The notes beneath the pieces are model-generated. The model was given only the letters and a program-made list of their open reading frames with translations, made no database searches and was not told where the DNA came from. Position numbers and translations under genes: made by a program. Shown here one piece after another: positions 1 to 7,918 of a stretch of 53,035 nt of DNA; the stretch's first letter is position 1; every line of letters begins with the position of its first letter. Source of the DNA: Anaerolineaceae bacterium UBA6073 (GTDB lineage: Bacteria > Chloroflexota > Anaerolineae > Anaerolineales > Anaerolineaceae); assembly GCA_002436085.1 (NCBI GenBank), contig DIXT01000004.1, forward strand, positions 1-53,035. The letters run 5' to 3'.

Positions 1-23
1 CGAAATAAGATGCGATTGCCCTG

Positions 24-76
24 GCCAAATCGGGCGGGAAACGGGAGTCTTTAGCTGCTGCCCCGCCTGATTTGGC
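24..76 (-). terminator. Long hairpin downstream of trpB
   Basis: Two 15-nt arms (24-38 and 62-76) pair almost perfectly, with one G-T wobble, around a 23-nt loop. The hairpin lies 23 nt past the trpB stop codon on the minus strand. No T tract follows, so it may be a transcript-stabilising hairpin or a repeat rather than a true intrinsic terminator. Confidence 0.4.
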
Positions 77-98
77 TCATAAGTTAATAGATGCTTTA

Positions 99-1478
99 TT
101 ACGGCATCTTTACCTTGGGCAGGCGTTCCGCCAAACCTTCCAACTGCCCTTCTGCAACGCTCCCGCTGATCATCCCGTTGTGCAGATATTGGTCATACGC
201 CGAGAGGTCCAGAAGTCCGTGACCGGAGAGGTTGAACAGGATCACGCGCTTTTCGTTCTTGTCGCGCGCGTCAATTGCTTCGTTGATAGCCGCCAGAATG
301 GCGTGCGAGGACTCGGGCGCGGGCAGGATGCCTTCCGCGCGCGCGAACTGAATAGCCGCCGCGAACACATCGCGCTGACCGACGGCCACTGCTTCCAGCA
401 GGCCGGCATTATAAAGCCCGCTGACGATCGGGGACATGCCGTGGTAGCGCAATCCGCCGGCGTGGATCGGATCCGGGATAAAGTCGCTGCCGAGGGTGTA
501 CATTTTCAGGATCGGGACGATGCCAAAGCTGTCGCCGTAGTCAAAGCCGTAGACGCCGCGCGTGAGAGACGGGGTGGAGGTGGGTTCCACGGCCAGGAAG
601 CGGGTCTTGCGGCCGTCCCGCAGGTTGGCGCGCAGGAACGGGAAGCTGAGCCCGGAGAAGTTGGAGCCGCCGCCGACGCAGCCGATGACCACGTCCGGGT
701 ATTCGCCAGCCAGGTCCATTTGCTTCAGGGCTTCTTCGCCGATTACCGTCTGGTGCAGCAGCACATGGTTCAGCACGGAGCCCAAGCCGTATTTCTTTTC
801 CCCGTTGGATTCCGCCGCCACTTCGACCGCCTCGGAAATCGCGATGCCAAGCGAGCCGGGATGCTTGGGATCCTTTTCCAGGTAGCTGCGCCCGATTTTG
901 GTATGCTCGGACGGGCTGGGGAAAATCTGCGCGCCATAGGTCTGCATGATGATGCGGCGGTAAGGCTTGGCAAGGTAAGAGGCGTTCACCATGTAGACTT
1001 CCACGCTAAGGCCGAACATCTCGCCAGCCATTGCCAGGGCGGAGCCCCACTGCCCGGCGCCGGTCTCGGTGGTCAGGGCTCTCGTACCGCTGATTTTGTT
1101 GAAGTAAACCTGCGGGATGGCGGAATTGAGTTTGTGACTGCCAGCGGGCGAAGCGCCCTCGTACTTATAGTAGATATGCGCGGGGGTTTGCAGAACTTTC
1201 TCCAGGCGGCTGGCGCGGATGAGCGGGGTGGGGCGATAGAGTTTGTAGATATCGCGCACCTCATCCGGAATGGGAATGTAGCGCTCCATGCTGACTTCCT
1301 GCTCAATTAAGGGCATTGGGAAGAGCTTTAGCAGTGTCTCGACGCTGATGGGCTCCTTGGTGCCGGGGTCAAAGACCGGCGTAGGTGCGACGGGGCTGTC
1401 GGCGTTGATGTTGTACCAAAAGCGCGGGATCTCATTTTCATCCAGGTCAAAGCGTTTCTTGTTGTTTTGGTCAGACAT
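99..1478 (-). CDS. trpB: Tryptophan synthase beta chain, TrpB2 type
   Basis: A 459-residue PLP enzyme of the tryptophan synthase beta family, which condenses indole with serine to give tryptophan. The PLP lysine is K116 in the GSHKLNSA motif, and the phosphate-binding GGGSN lies at 269-273. The length (about 50-60 residues above the classical TrpB) and the long N-terminal extension point to the TrpB2 subgroup, which often works without a TrpA partner. No trpA is present in the window. The start ATG follows an AGAGGAG ribosome site. The gene lies behind a tryptophan-specific T-box leader (1707-2029), so it should be expressed when charged tRNA-Trp is scarce; this supports a real role in tryptophan supply. 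Assignment to TrpB2 rather than TrpB1 is by length and motif only. Confidence 0.93.
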   Translation of the reverse strand: MSDQNNKKRFDLDENEIPRFWYNINADSPVAPTPVFDPGTKEPISVETLLKLFPMPLIEQEVSMERYIPIPDEVRDIYKLYRPTPLIRASRLEKVLQTPAHIYYKYEGASPAGSHKLNSAIPQVYFNKISGTRALTTETGAGQWGSALAMAGEMFGLSVEVYMVNASYLAKPYRRIIMQTYGAQIFPSPSEHTKIGRSYLEKDPKHPGSLGIAISEAVEVAAESNGEKKYGLGSVLNHVLLHQTVIGEEALKQMDLAGEYPDVVIGCVGGGSNFSGLSFPFLRANLRDGRKTRFLAVEPTSTPSLTRGVYGFDYGDSFGIVPILKMYTLGSDFIPDPIHAGGLRYHGMSPIVSGLYNAGLLEAVAVGQRDVFAAAIQFARAEGILPAPESSHAILAAINEAIDARDKNEKRVILFNLSGHGLLDLSAYDQYLHNGMISGSVAEGQLEGLAERLPKVKMP

Positions 1479-1706
1479 GATTAATTCTCCTCTGTTTTGG
1501 AATGATACGGTGTTTGCGGCGCGAAGGGCTTGCGCGAATTCGCGTTTGAAACGAATATTTGGATGGGCTGTGCAGGCTGTTCTCTGGCACGATGGAGCTG
1601 GATGCGCTTCAGCCTTCGGGCGCGTTGATCAACGCGGCAGACTATCGCGGCTTTTTCGGCAGATTGAAGGGTTTGTTGGTTCACGCGCGCCCCTTTTCAG
1701 ATTAAC

Positions 1707-2029
1707 AAAAAACACACCCATCCCACTCAGGGACGGATGTGTGAAAAATCCGCGGTGCCACCCAGTTTAGGCTGTTCTTTTTAAGAAAATTTCCGGTGAT
1801 GAACACAACGGAAAGCCAGCCTCACTCTTTTCGGATACGGCGAAAATCGCGATATCCTTTGCCCAGATAACGGTGGCAGCTCCGGCACGGGCTACTGGCA
1901 GTGCGTTCGCCCGGCAACTCGGAGGTCCATTCGTCGCGGTCGTGTGGGCAGGTTTTCAGCTGGTCCTGCTCTCTGTGCCACCGGTGCTGCGGCTACTAGT
2001 CCTCGTCAAGGTCTTTCAAGGATTGATTA
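1707..2029 (-). promoter_or_regulatory. T-box leader, tryptophan specifier (TGG)
   Basis: On the minus strand the leader carries the hallmark T-box sequence TGGCACCGCG (1751-1760). It is followed by a terminator hairpin with arms 1731-1743 and 1713-1725 and a T6 run (1712-1707). Upstream is a Stem I-like region with an AGAG bulge (near 1968-1974) and a specifier candidate TGG followed by A at 1927-1929. Uncharged tRNA-Trp (anticodon CCA) would pair with TGG and, through its NCCA end, stabilise the antiterminator. The next gene is trpB, which matches the specifier. About 230 nt separate the terminator from the trpB start; I see no convincing gene there. Confidence 0.88.
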
Positions 2030-2035
2030 GGCACA

Positions 2036-2063
2036 ATTATAGGTGGAAATGAGGGGATGTCAA
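2036..2063 (-). promoter_or_regulatory. Promoter of the trpB T-box transcript
   Basis: On the minus strand there is a consensus -35 TTGACA (2058-2063), a 16-nt spacer and a consensus -10 TATAAT (2036-2041). The predicted transcription start is near 2029, just upstream of T-box Stem I. Confidence 0.8.
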
Positions 2064-2180
2064 GAGAGATTGCGAGTAAAACAAAGCAAAAGATTGACAA
2101 CTTTAGCGTGTGCTCTTAGCGAAAGAGGACTTTAACACCGGTAATTTCAAAGGTTCTGCTGTACTCGCGAAACAATAGAA

Positions 2181-2244
2181 AACCCGCGGGCAGAAAGTAA
2201 GCCGCTGTCTAATAGTAACGGAAAAACTGACTGCCGAGCGGGTT
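2181..2244 (-). terminator. Probable terminator of the coiled-coil lipoprotein gene
   Basis: Arms 2181-2193 and 2231-2244 form a GC-rich inverted repeat (AACCCGCGGGCAG against CTGCCGAGCGGGTT) with a loop of about 37 nt. On the minus strand the second arm runs into TTTTCTATTGTTT. It lies just past the stop of the gene at 2263-2868. Confidence 0.5.
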
Positions 2245-2262
2245 CTCTAAGTCTCTAAAGCT

Positions 2263-2868
2263 CTATCTGACAGACAGGAATTGCGCCTCCAGGTAGGGGA
2301 AATCCACATAGCAGCCATTTGTAAGGTCATAGACAGCATCGAGATGACCCAAGCCGCCGTCGCCGAAGCGCACCAGGAACGGGAACATATATCCGCCGCC
2401 ATTCACCCTCACGATAATATCGTCCGCGTTGCTCCAGATGGTCTGGTGCTCTGAAGACATTGCTTCTGGATTGTAGCCCCGCAATTCGGCGAGGTGTTTT
2501 ATCAATTCCATGCGCATGGAAACTTTATCGGCATACCCAAAGGAAGTCTCAAAAGCCTGCTCACAAAAAATAAAGTCACCCTCGTCATCCGCGTTTTCCA
2601 CAATAAACATAGAATAATACTTGTCCGCTTTTTCGACGGCTGCATCCCGCTCATCTTTAAGTGACTGCTGCTGGTTTTGTGTATCGCTCAGCTCGGCTTT
2701 TAAACTGGCGATTTCAGCCTGAAGAGCAGTTACCTGGTTTGCGTTTTCACTTTCCAGGGCAGTCAACGTGGATTCAAAAGACGTCGCGCCGCCACTGACG
2801 CCAGTACCATTACAGGCTGCCAGACTCAACAAAATGATTGTCAAACTGAAGATAATTATTTTTTTCAT
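2263..2868 (-). CDS. Lipoprotein with coiled coil, function unknown
   Basis: A 201-residue predicted lipoprotein. The N-terminus is Lys-rich and hydrophobic and ends in a lipobox LAAC with the lipidated Cys at 19. Residues about 30-75 form a heptad-rich, Glu/Ala/Leu-rich coiled coil. The C-terminal part (about 85-201) is a small mixed domain with no motif I recognise. The protein is expected on the outer face of the cytoplasmic membrane. It is transcribed alone, with its own promoter (2966-2993) and a downstream hairpin. Codon use is more AT-rich than in neighbouring genes. I cannot assign a family. Confidence 0.8.
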   Translation of the reverse strand: MKKIIIFSLTIILLSLAACNGTGVSGGATSFESTLTALESENANQVTALQAEIASLKAELSDTQNQQQSLKDERDAAVEKADKYYSMFIVENADDEGDFIFCEQAFETSFGYADKVSMRMELIKHLAELRGYNPEAMSSEHQTIWSNADDIIVRVNGGGYMFPFLVRFGDGGLGHLDAVYDLTNGCYVDFPYLEAQFLSVR

Positions 2869-2965
2869 TTATTCCTCCTGAAAATTGCAAAACGTTGAAA
2901 GGCTTCCATTTTTCACCCCAAATCCGGTTGTGGATTAAGAGCCCAAATGGTCTATATATTATTAT

Positions 2966-2993
2966 ATTATAGATGCAAGCAAAAAGTGTTGAA
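2966..2993 (-). promoter_or_regulatory. Candidate promoter of the lipoprotein gene
   Basis: On the minus strand there is a perfect -10 TATAAT (2966-2971), 16 nt downstream of a weak -35 TTCAAC (2988-2993), in a very AT-rich stretch about 100 nt before the start codon. Confidence 0.5.
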
Positions 2994-3054
2994 TTTAATT
3001 GATGTTGTCCGATGAATTCATGCTCCGAAGGTAAATTGGTGACAAATTTTCGTT

Positions 3055-3084
3055 TTGGATGACAGCTCTATTTCAGAATATAAT
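3055..3084 (+). promoter_or_regulatory. Candidate promoter, possibly giving a leaderless mRNA
   Basis: TTGGAT (3055-3060), an 18-nt spacer and TATAAT (3079-3084). The ATG of the next gene begins at 3091, only 6 nt after the -10 box, so the transcript would start at or next to the start codon. Confidence 0.5.
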
Positions 3085-3090
3085 GCATCT

Positions 3091-3369
3091 ATGTCAAAAG
3101 CCCTCACCCCTACCGCCCGCATTGCCAAAGCGCGCCAGTACATCCAGCAAGCCCGCGAAATTCCCATCCCGGACTCAGCCGGCTGGGATTACTTCAGTTA
3201 TACCGCGCAGGTCAAGGATGCGCTTAAGAAAGCCTTTGAGCTGGTGAAACTGATCCAGTACTCCCCCAGCACGCCGCCCGACGTGAAGGCGGAAGCCCGC
3301 GCGCTGATAGACTCTTTGCCGGTTGTGGAGAAAGAAATCCTCAAAGGCAGCCCGGGCGGGCAGGCCTAA
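3091..3369 (+). CDS. Small helical protein, function unknown
   Basis: A predicted 92-residue soluble protein, rich in helix-forming residues, with no signal peptide, Cys pairs or catalytic motif. The reading frame is open further upstream, but ATG 3091 fits best because a TATAAT box ends just before it. The stop codon is immediately followed by the ATG of the DUF1801 gene (TAAATG), so the two are probably co-transcribed. The periodic Ala/Lys/Leu pattern suggests a helical bundle. I do not recognise the family. Confidence 0.6.
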   Translation: MSKALTPTARIAKARQYIQQAREIPIPDSAGWDYFSYTAQVKDALKKAFELVKLIQYSPSTPPDVKAEARALIDSLPVVEKEILKGSPGGQA

Positions 3370-3831
3370 ATGGTCAGCAGCGCTGCCCAAAACCCGGAAG
3401 CCTATCTTGGCGAACTGCCCGCGGAGAACAGGCAGGAAATTGCAGCGGTGCGGGATCTGATCCTGGCGCATCTACCGGCTGGTTACGAGGAAAGCATGCG
3501 CTGGGGTATGCTCAGCTATGAGATTCCGCTGAGCCTTTACCCACACACTTATAATGGGCAGCCCCTCAACTACATCGGTCTGGCGGCCCAAAAACAGAAG
3601 AACTCGCTTTATCTGATGAGAGTCTACGCCGACTCGGCCGCGCAGCAGGACTTGCTGGACGCTTACGCGCGCAGCGGGTTGAAAGCGGATATGGGCAAGT
3701 CTTGCCTGCGTTTCCGCACAGCGCGGGATTTGCCGCTGGAAAAGATTGGCGAACTGATCGGGTCCGTGCCCCCTGAGAAGTTCATCGCAATGTACGAAAA
3801 ATCCCGGCAAACGCTGCCAAAAGGCGGCTGA
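3370..3831 (+). CDS. DUF1801 (YdhG-like) family protein
   Basis: A 153-residue protein with the features of DUF1801. These include an N-terminal region predicting helices around PAENRQEIAAVRDLI, a central SMRWGM-type motif and a C-terminal KSCLRFR-like motif followed by a helix. Family members are small single-domain soluble proteins of unknown biochemical role, and some relate to proteins noted in iron handling. It starts directly after the preceding stop codon, which implies translational coupling with the small gene at 3091-3369. Confidence 0.8.
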   Translation: MVSSAAQNPEAYLGELPAENRQEIAAVRDLILAHLPAGYEESMRWGMLSYEIPLSLYPHTYNGQPLNYIGLAAQKQKNSLYLMRVYADSAAQQDLLDAYARSGLKADMGKSCLRFRTARDLPLEKIGELIGSVPPEKFIAMYEKSRQTLPKGG

Positions 3832-3884
3832 AACGCACGGCAAATTATTGCACGCTTCTCACGACCGGCTTAGCTTTTCCCCTC

Positions 3885-4451
3885 TCATAAATTCAAAACC
3901 ATCAGAGGACCCCGTTCGTCCTCGTTCAATGTTTCAAAGCCGGCTTCCGCGAACATTGCCCGGGTGCCGTGGTACTGCAGTTCGGGGTGCTCCTTCCATT
4001 CAAAGGGCAGACCTAAAACACGCGCAAAACCTTCCCGTCGGAAGCCTTCCAGCGCCGCGCGGATAAGTTGACGCGCCGCGCCCTTGCCGCGAAAATCAGG
4101 ATGGATGACAAAGCAGATGATCACGCCGGTCCTGGCGTCAAACTGTGCCAGCTCGGGGCTGCCTGCAAAGCGCGGCAGCGCGGCTAAAGCGTTGGCGTTG
4201 CACCAGCCGACGCACTTGCCCTCAGCGTAGGCCAGGTAGCCGCGCATCTCTCCCCGCGCGATCAAGTCGAGCGCGTCCGCGCGGTTTTGGGCAGGGCTGC
4301 GCGCCCGCCAGCCGGCATCATCGCAGGTGCTGTGGTAGTACAGGCAGTAGCAGCCCTGCCAGTCCGGTTTGTAACTGTAATCCAGATGGTCGAAAAACGC
4401 GCTGAATTCCGGTCCTGATTCGGAGCTGAGGGGAAGGATTTCCAAGTCCAT
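3885..4451 (-). CDS. GNAT family N-acetyltransferase
   Basis: A 188-residue acetyltransferase of the GNAT fold that would move an acetyl group from acetyl-CoA to an amine. The acetyl-CoA loop is visible as HPDFRGKGAARQLI (about 117-130), after a strand VIICFVI. The N-terminus carries a CYCLYYH motif shared with a subgroup of small bacterial GNATs. The substrate cannot be told. It is the last of three minus-strand genes (GrpB family, methyltransferase, GNAT) spaced 25-27 nt apart, probably one operon. Confidence 0.8.
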   Translation of the reverse strand: MDLEILPLSSESGPEFSAFFDHLDYSYKPDWQGCYCLYYHSTCDDAGWRARSPAQNRADALDLIARGEMRGYLAYAEGKCVGWCNANALAALPRFAGSPELAQFDARTGVIICFVIHPDFRGKGAARQLIRAALEGFRREGFARVLGLPFEWKEHPELQYHGTRAMFAEAGFETLNEDERGPLMVLNL

Positions 4452-4477
4452 TGTTGAAAACCTTTCCGAGTGTCTAC

Positions 4478-5233
4478 CTAATGCACGCTGCCGAGGTGGA
4501 AAACAGTCGTGTTGGATAAAAGCAGTTTTCCGTCCTGTTGGAACTGGTCAAAAACCTGACCGAGCGCTGTCACGAACGGCTCATAGCGCGGGTTGTCCGG
4601 CAGAATGGCATACGACGCGGATAGGCTGCGCCCGATGTAGCCCTCACGGGAGTAGTAGATGGGATAGGCGAATTGCAGCAGTTCGTATCCATTCGGGAAG
4701 AAGTTTTCAATGCGCGCGTCGCGTTGGCTCATCGCGCCGCTAAAGCCTTTAAAATCGGGGCAGTACTCCGCGAAGACGGCTTTGCTGACCTGATTAACCG
4801 GGCTGCTTTGGTCGCGTTGGTTCCAGACCAGGAGCACCTTGCCGTTCGGCTTGAGGATGCGCCGGCATTCCTGGCGGAAGGCAGCGGGCTCAAACCAGTG
4901 GAAAGCCTGGGCGGCGCTGACCAGATTCACGCTTTGATCGGGCAGGGTGGTGCCGCTGTCCCTCCCGGCAATGGAGTGAAAACCCGGGAAAGCGGCCAGT
5001 TGGCGCTCCGCCTCCACGCGCATATCCGGGTTGGGTTCCACCGCAAACACTATTGCTCCGAGCAGCAGCAGTTGGCGCGTGAAGATGCCGGTGCCCGAAC
5101 CTACGTCCGCGACCGCCGCGCCCGGGCCAATCCCCAGCTGTTCTTTCAGGTACAGCAGGGCGTCCGCGGCGTAATCCGGTCGGTACTGCTGGTAAACCCC
5201 GCCTTTTCCTGTGAATTTGCTGATGTTATCCAA
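4478..5233 (-). CDS. Class I SAM-dependent methyltransferase (UbiE-like)
   Basis: A Rossmann-fold methyltransferase of about 251 residues. Motif I is DVGSGTGIFTRQLL, the acidic loop is VEPNPDM, and post-motif FHWF and a VLLVWNQR strand follow. The substrate is unknown. I place the start at TTG 5233 because a strong AGGAGAGGAGAG site lies 8 nt upstream. Using the upstream ATG at 5281 would add 16 residues and overlap the GrpB gene by 25 bp, with that ribosome site inside the coding region. Confidence 0.8.
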   Translation of the reverse strand: MDNISKFTGKGGVYQQYRPDYAADALLYLKEQLGIGPGAAVADVGSGTGIFTRQLLLLGAIVFAVEPNPDMRVEAERQLAAFPGFHSIAGRDSGTTLPDQSVNLVSAAQAFHWFEPAAFRQECRRILKPNGKVLLVWNQRDQSSPVNQVSKAVFAEYCPDFKGFSGAMSQRDARIENFFPNGYELLQFAYPIYYSREGYIGRSLSASYAILPDNPRYEPFVTALGQVFDQFQQDGKLLLSNTTVFHLGSVH

Positions 5234-5256
5234 CGCTAAAACTCTCCTCTCCTGGC

Positions 5257-5781
5257 TCAGGCTTCCGGTCTTAGTCCGCATTTGGCGTAAATCTCCTGGA
5301 TAATGGCGGACTTTTCCTCAAGGTAGGCGTCAATATCGGTGGGGTGCCGCGCGGCGGCCGCGAACTTGACCTGCGCATAGCGCTCCCGCTCTTGCGGGTG
5401 CGCACGAAGGTAGTCCCGCAAGGCCAGGTGACGGCGCAGTTCCGCCGCATCACGCGCACAAACGTAGAGGTGATGCGCCATCAGCTCCGGCTTGTCGTCG
5501 TACTTGAAAGCTTCCCGACCAGGGATGCCCAGGTCGCCTTCGTGGCGGTAGCCCAGGCTGGCCAGCGCGTCCCTGACCGACGGGAAAACAGACGCGTCCG
5601 GAATGACAATGTCAATATCAATAATGGGCTTGGCGGCCAGCCCGGGCACGGAGGTGCTGCCGATGTGTTCGATGCCGCAGATAAGCCCTTCCAGCACCGG
5701 AAGCAGCGCCGCGCGGATTTCCTCGAAGCGCGCCGGCCATTCCGGCTGCCAGGGGACCACCACAACCTGTTTTGTCCGCAT
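5257..5781 (-). CDS. GrpB family (UPF0157) nucleotidyltransferase-like protein
   Basis: A 174-residue member of the GrpB/UPF0157 family, recognised by the IEHIGSTSVPGLAAKPIIDI block (a minimal nucleotidyltransferase core, GS followed by DxD) and the GxxxxPGREAF and HHLYVC blocks. The family has a nucleotidyltransferase fold, but its substrate is not established. ATG 5781 is chosen because homologous proteins begin just before the VVVPW strand. The frame is open 63 nt further upstream. First gene of a likely three-gene minus-strand operon. Confidence 0.82.
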   Translation of the reverse strand: MRTKQVVVVPWQPEWPARFEEIRAALLPVLEGLICGIEHIGSTSVPGLAAKPIIDIDIVIPDASVFPSVRDALASLGYRHEGDLGIPGREAFKYDDKPELMAHHLYVCARDAAELRRHLALRDYLRAHPQERERYAQVKFAAAARHPTDIDAYLEEKSAIIQEIYAKCGLRPEA

Positions 5782-5886
5782 GCTATCTATTTGGCTCCTG
5801 TTGTTTTCAAGCAGGTGATTTTGACCTGAACGCGCCGGGGGCACGGCACTTTCATCCTTACAATCTTATCACGTGCGGATTCGCCC

Positions 5887-5915
5887 TTGACAGGTACTAT
5901 ACCGAGCGGTATACT
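5887..5915 (+). promoter_or_regulatory. Autoregulated promoter with operator in the spacer
   Basis: Consensus -35 TTGACA (5887-5892), 17-nt spacer and -10 TATACT (5910-5915). A perfect palindrome TATACCG-AG-CGGTATA occupies 5898-5913, covering the spacer and most of the -10 box. The TetR start codon at 5923 lies 7 nt past the -10, so the mRNA would be leaderless. The same palindrome recurs at 6525-6540. Confidence 0.85.
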
Positions 5916-5922
5916 GGATTTT

Positions 5923-6489
5923 ATGAACAACCGCACGACGATACTTGAGACTGCCCTGGCGTTTTTTGCCGCCTTCGGCTATGAAGCCACCGGCACGCTG
6001 GAGATTTGCGACGCGGCCGGCGTGACCAAGCCGACCATGTACCATTACTTCAAGAGCAAGCAAGGCTTGATGAAAACCATCCTTTCCGAGAACTTCGAAC
6101 CTTTCCTGGAGCGCTTGAAAGAAGCCACCCGCTACCAACACGATCTCACGCTTAACCTGGAGAAGGTCCTGCGCGCGTATTTCAGTTTCGCGCAGGAAAA
6201 CCCGGTCTTTTACAGCCTGCAGTTTTCCATGCAGTACGCGCCGCTCAAGAGCGAAAGCTACGAGCTGGTCTCCCCCTGGGTGAAGCGCCAGCGGGAGCTG
6301 ATCCAGGCGATGTTCGCGCAGGCCGAAGCCGACCACGGCAACATGCGCGGCAGGTCCAGCAGCTACACGACTACCCTGCTGGGCATGATTAACGCTTACG
6401 CCAGCGACGCGCTGGAGCGCGAACGCGAATTGGACGACGAAATGATTTACCAGGCACGCCATCAGTTCATGCACGGCATATTCTCGTAA
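5923..6489 (+). CDS. TetR family transcriptional regulator
   Basis: A 188-residue repressor of the TetR type. The N-terminal helix-turn-helix spans about residues 20-46 (AAFGYEATGTLEICDAAG, then PTMYHYFKSKQGL); the rest is a helical ligand and dimer domain. ATG 5923 is chosen because of the consensus promoter immediately upstream. The 16-bp palindrome in its own promoter and a near-identical one before the GH13 gene indicate that it represses itself and the downstream gene. Ligand unknown; a maltodextrin or other glucan product would be a reasonable guess from context only. Confidence 0.9.
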   Translation: MNNRTTILETALAFFAAFGYEATGTLEICDAAGVTKPTMYHYFKSKQGLMKTILSENFEPFLERLKEATRYQHDLTLNLEKVLRAYFSFAQENPVFYSLQFSMQYAPLKSESYELVSPWVKRQRELIQAMFAQAEADHGNMRGRSSSYTTTLLGMINAYASDALERERELDDEMIYQARHQFMHGIFS

Positions 6490-6524
6490 ACCTGCCTCAG
6501 GGCATATTTTTTTAGCTTAATCAC

Positions 6525-6540
6525 TATACCGAACGGTATA
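6525..6540 (+). promoter_or_regulatory. Second TetR operator, before the GH13 gene
   Basis: TATACCG-AA-CGGTATA differs from the operator at 5898-5913 by one central base. It overlaps a -10-like TATAAC (6537-6542) 14 nt before the GH13 start codon. No good -35 is visible. Confidence 0.82.
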
Positions 6541-6555
6541 ACATCGGAGCAAACC

Positions 6556-7914
6556 ATGACGAACATCAACAATAATAATTTCCTCTATCACATCTTCCCA
6601 CTGGGCGCTTGCGGCGCGGAAAGGACCAATGATTTTTTCAGCGCGCCGGTACCGCGTTTGCGCCAGATCCACGGCTGGCTGGACCATATCCAGGCCCTGG
6701 GCGCGGACACGCTCTTCCTGGGCCCGGTGTTCGAATCCGGCAGCCATGGCTACGACACCGCCAACTACTATGAAGTGGACCGCCGGCTGGGTAGGCGCGC
6801 GGACATGGCAGAACTGGGAAGGGACCTGCGCGCGAGGGGCATGCGCCTGGTGCTGGACGGCGTGTTTAACCACACCGGCCGCGATTTCTGGGCTTTCTGC
6901 GACCTGCAAACATACGGGGCGGCATCAGCCTACCGGGACTGGTACGCAAATGTGCGCTTTGACCAGCGCAGTCCGCTGGGCGACCATTTCTCCTACGATG
7001 CCTGGAACGGGCACTTCTCCCTGCCCAAGCTGAACCTGGAAAACCCGGCTGTGCGCGAGCACCTGTTTGGCGCGGTGCGTATGTGGGTGGAGGAATTTGG
7101 CATCGACGGTTTGCGTCTGGACGCGGCGGACGCTTTGAGTTTCGGGTTCATGCGCGCTTTGCGGGAATTTACAGACCAACTTAAACCCGGGCTGTGGCTG
7201 ATGGGCGAGGTGATTCACGGGGATTACCGCCAATGGGTAAACGACCAGACCCTCCACGCCGCCACCAATTATGAACTTTATAAGGGGCTGCATTCCGCGC
7301 ACAACGAACACAACTACTTTGAGCTGGCGTACAGCCTTAACCGGCAGTTCGGCGAGATGGGCATTTACAAGCACCTGGAACTGAACAGCTTTGTGGATAA
7401 CCACGATGTGGCGCGCATCGCCAGCCAACTGCGCGAGCCGGCCGGGCTTTACCCCTTGCACGTGGCGCTCTTCTGCGCGCCCGGGATTCCATCCGTCTAT
7501 TACGGCAGCGAGTTCGGGCTGGCTGGTATAAAGAGCCACGATGACTGGAACTTGCGCCCGGTGTTTAATCTCGATGCTATGCGGAAAGAAGCGCCGCAGC
7601 CCGACCTCTTCACCTGGATCCGGCGCCTGGCGGAAATCCGCAAAAGCAGCCCGGCGCTGCGCTGGGGCAGCTACGTTCAAAGGCTGGTCACGGCGGACCA
7701 ATTCGCGTTTTCCCGGCATGCGGAGGGTGAGGACGTTCTGGTGCTTGTAAATAACGCAAACGAAACAGCCGGGCTCAGCGTTCCGATGCCCGGGTATGAG
7801 GGCCAACGCTTCAGCGATTTGCTGACGCCAGGCGACGCGTTCACAGCGGACGCGCGCGGAAACCTGGCTGTGCGGCTGCACCCCAAGAGCGGCAGAATTT
7901 TACGACGGGATTAG
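6556..7914 (+). CDS. GH13 alpha-amylase family glycosidase
   Basis: A 452-residue TIM-barrel enzyme acting on alpha-glucans. The four GH13 signatures are present: region I DGVFNH (101-106), region II GLRLDAAD with nucleophile D189, region III GEV with acid/base E218, and region IV FVDNHD with D284. There is a C-terminal beta domain. With no signal peptide, it is probably a cytoplasmic maltodextrin- or oligosaccharide-processing enzyme rather than a secreted amylase; the precise bond specificity cannot be told. It is controlled by the adjacent TetR through the operator at 6525-6540. It ends 4 nt from a convergent methyltransferase gene. Confidence 0.9.
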   Translation: MTNINNNNFLYHIFPLGACGAERTNDFFSAPVPRLRQIHGWLDHIQALGADTLFLGPVFESGSHGYDTANYYEVDRRLGRRADMAELGRDLRARGMRLVLDGVFNHTGRDFWAFCDLQTYGAASAYRDWYANVRFDQRSPLGDHFSYDAWNGHFSLPKLNLENPAVREHLFGAVRMWVEEFGIDGLRLDAADALSFGFMRALREFTDQLKPGLWLMGEVIHGDYRQWVNDQTLHAATNYELYKGLHSAHNEHNYFELAYSLNRQFGEMGIYKHLELNSFVDNHDVARIASQLREPAGLYPLHVALFCAPGIPSVYYGSEFGLAGIKSHDDWNLRPVFNLDAMRKEAPQPDLFTWIRRLAEIRKSSPALRWGSYVQRLVTADQFAFSRHAEGEDVLVLVNNANETAGLSVPMPGYEGQRFSDLLTPGDAFTADARGNLAVRLHPKSGRILRRD

Positions 7915-7918
7915 GAAT

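Noticed and set aside
1481..1684. A 67-codon frame between the T-box and trpB
   Set aside because: GTG start without good ribosome site and low-complexity basic composition; probably a spacer read by chance.
4478..5281. Longer methyltransferase start at 5281
   Set aside because: The strong AGGAGAGGAGAG site would fall inside the gene; the TTG at 5233 fits it better.
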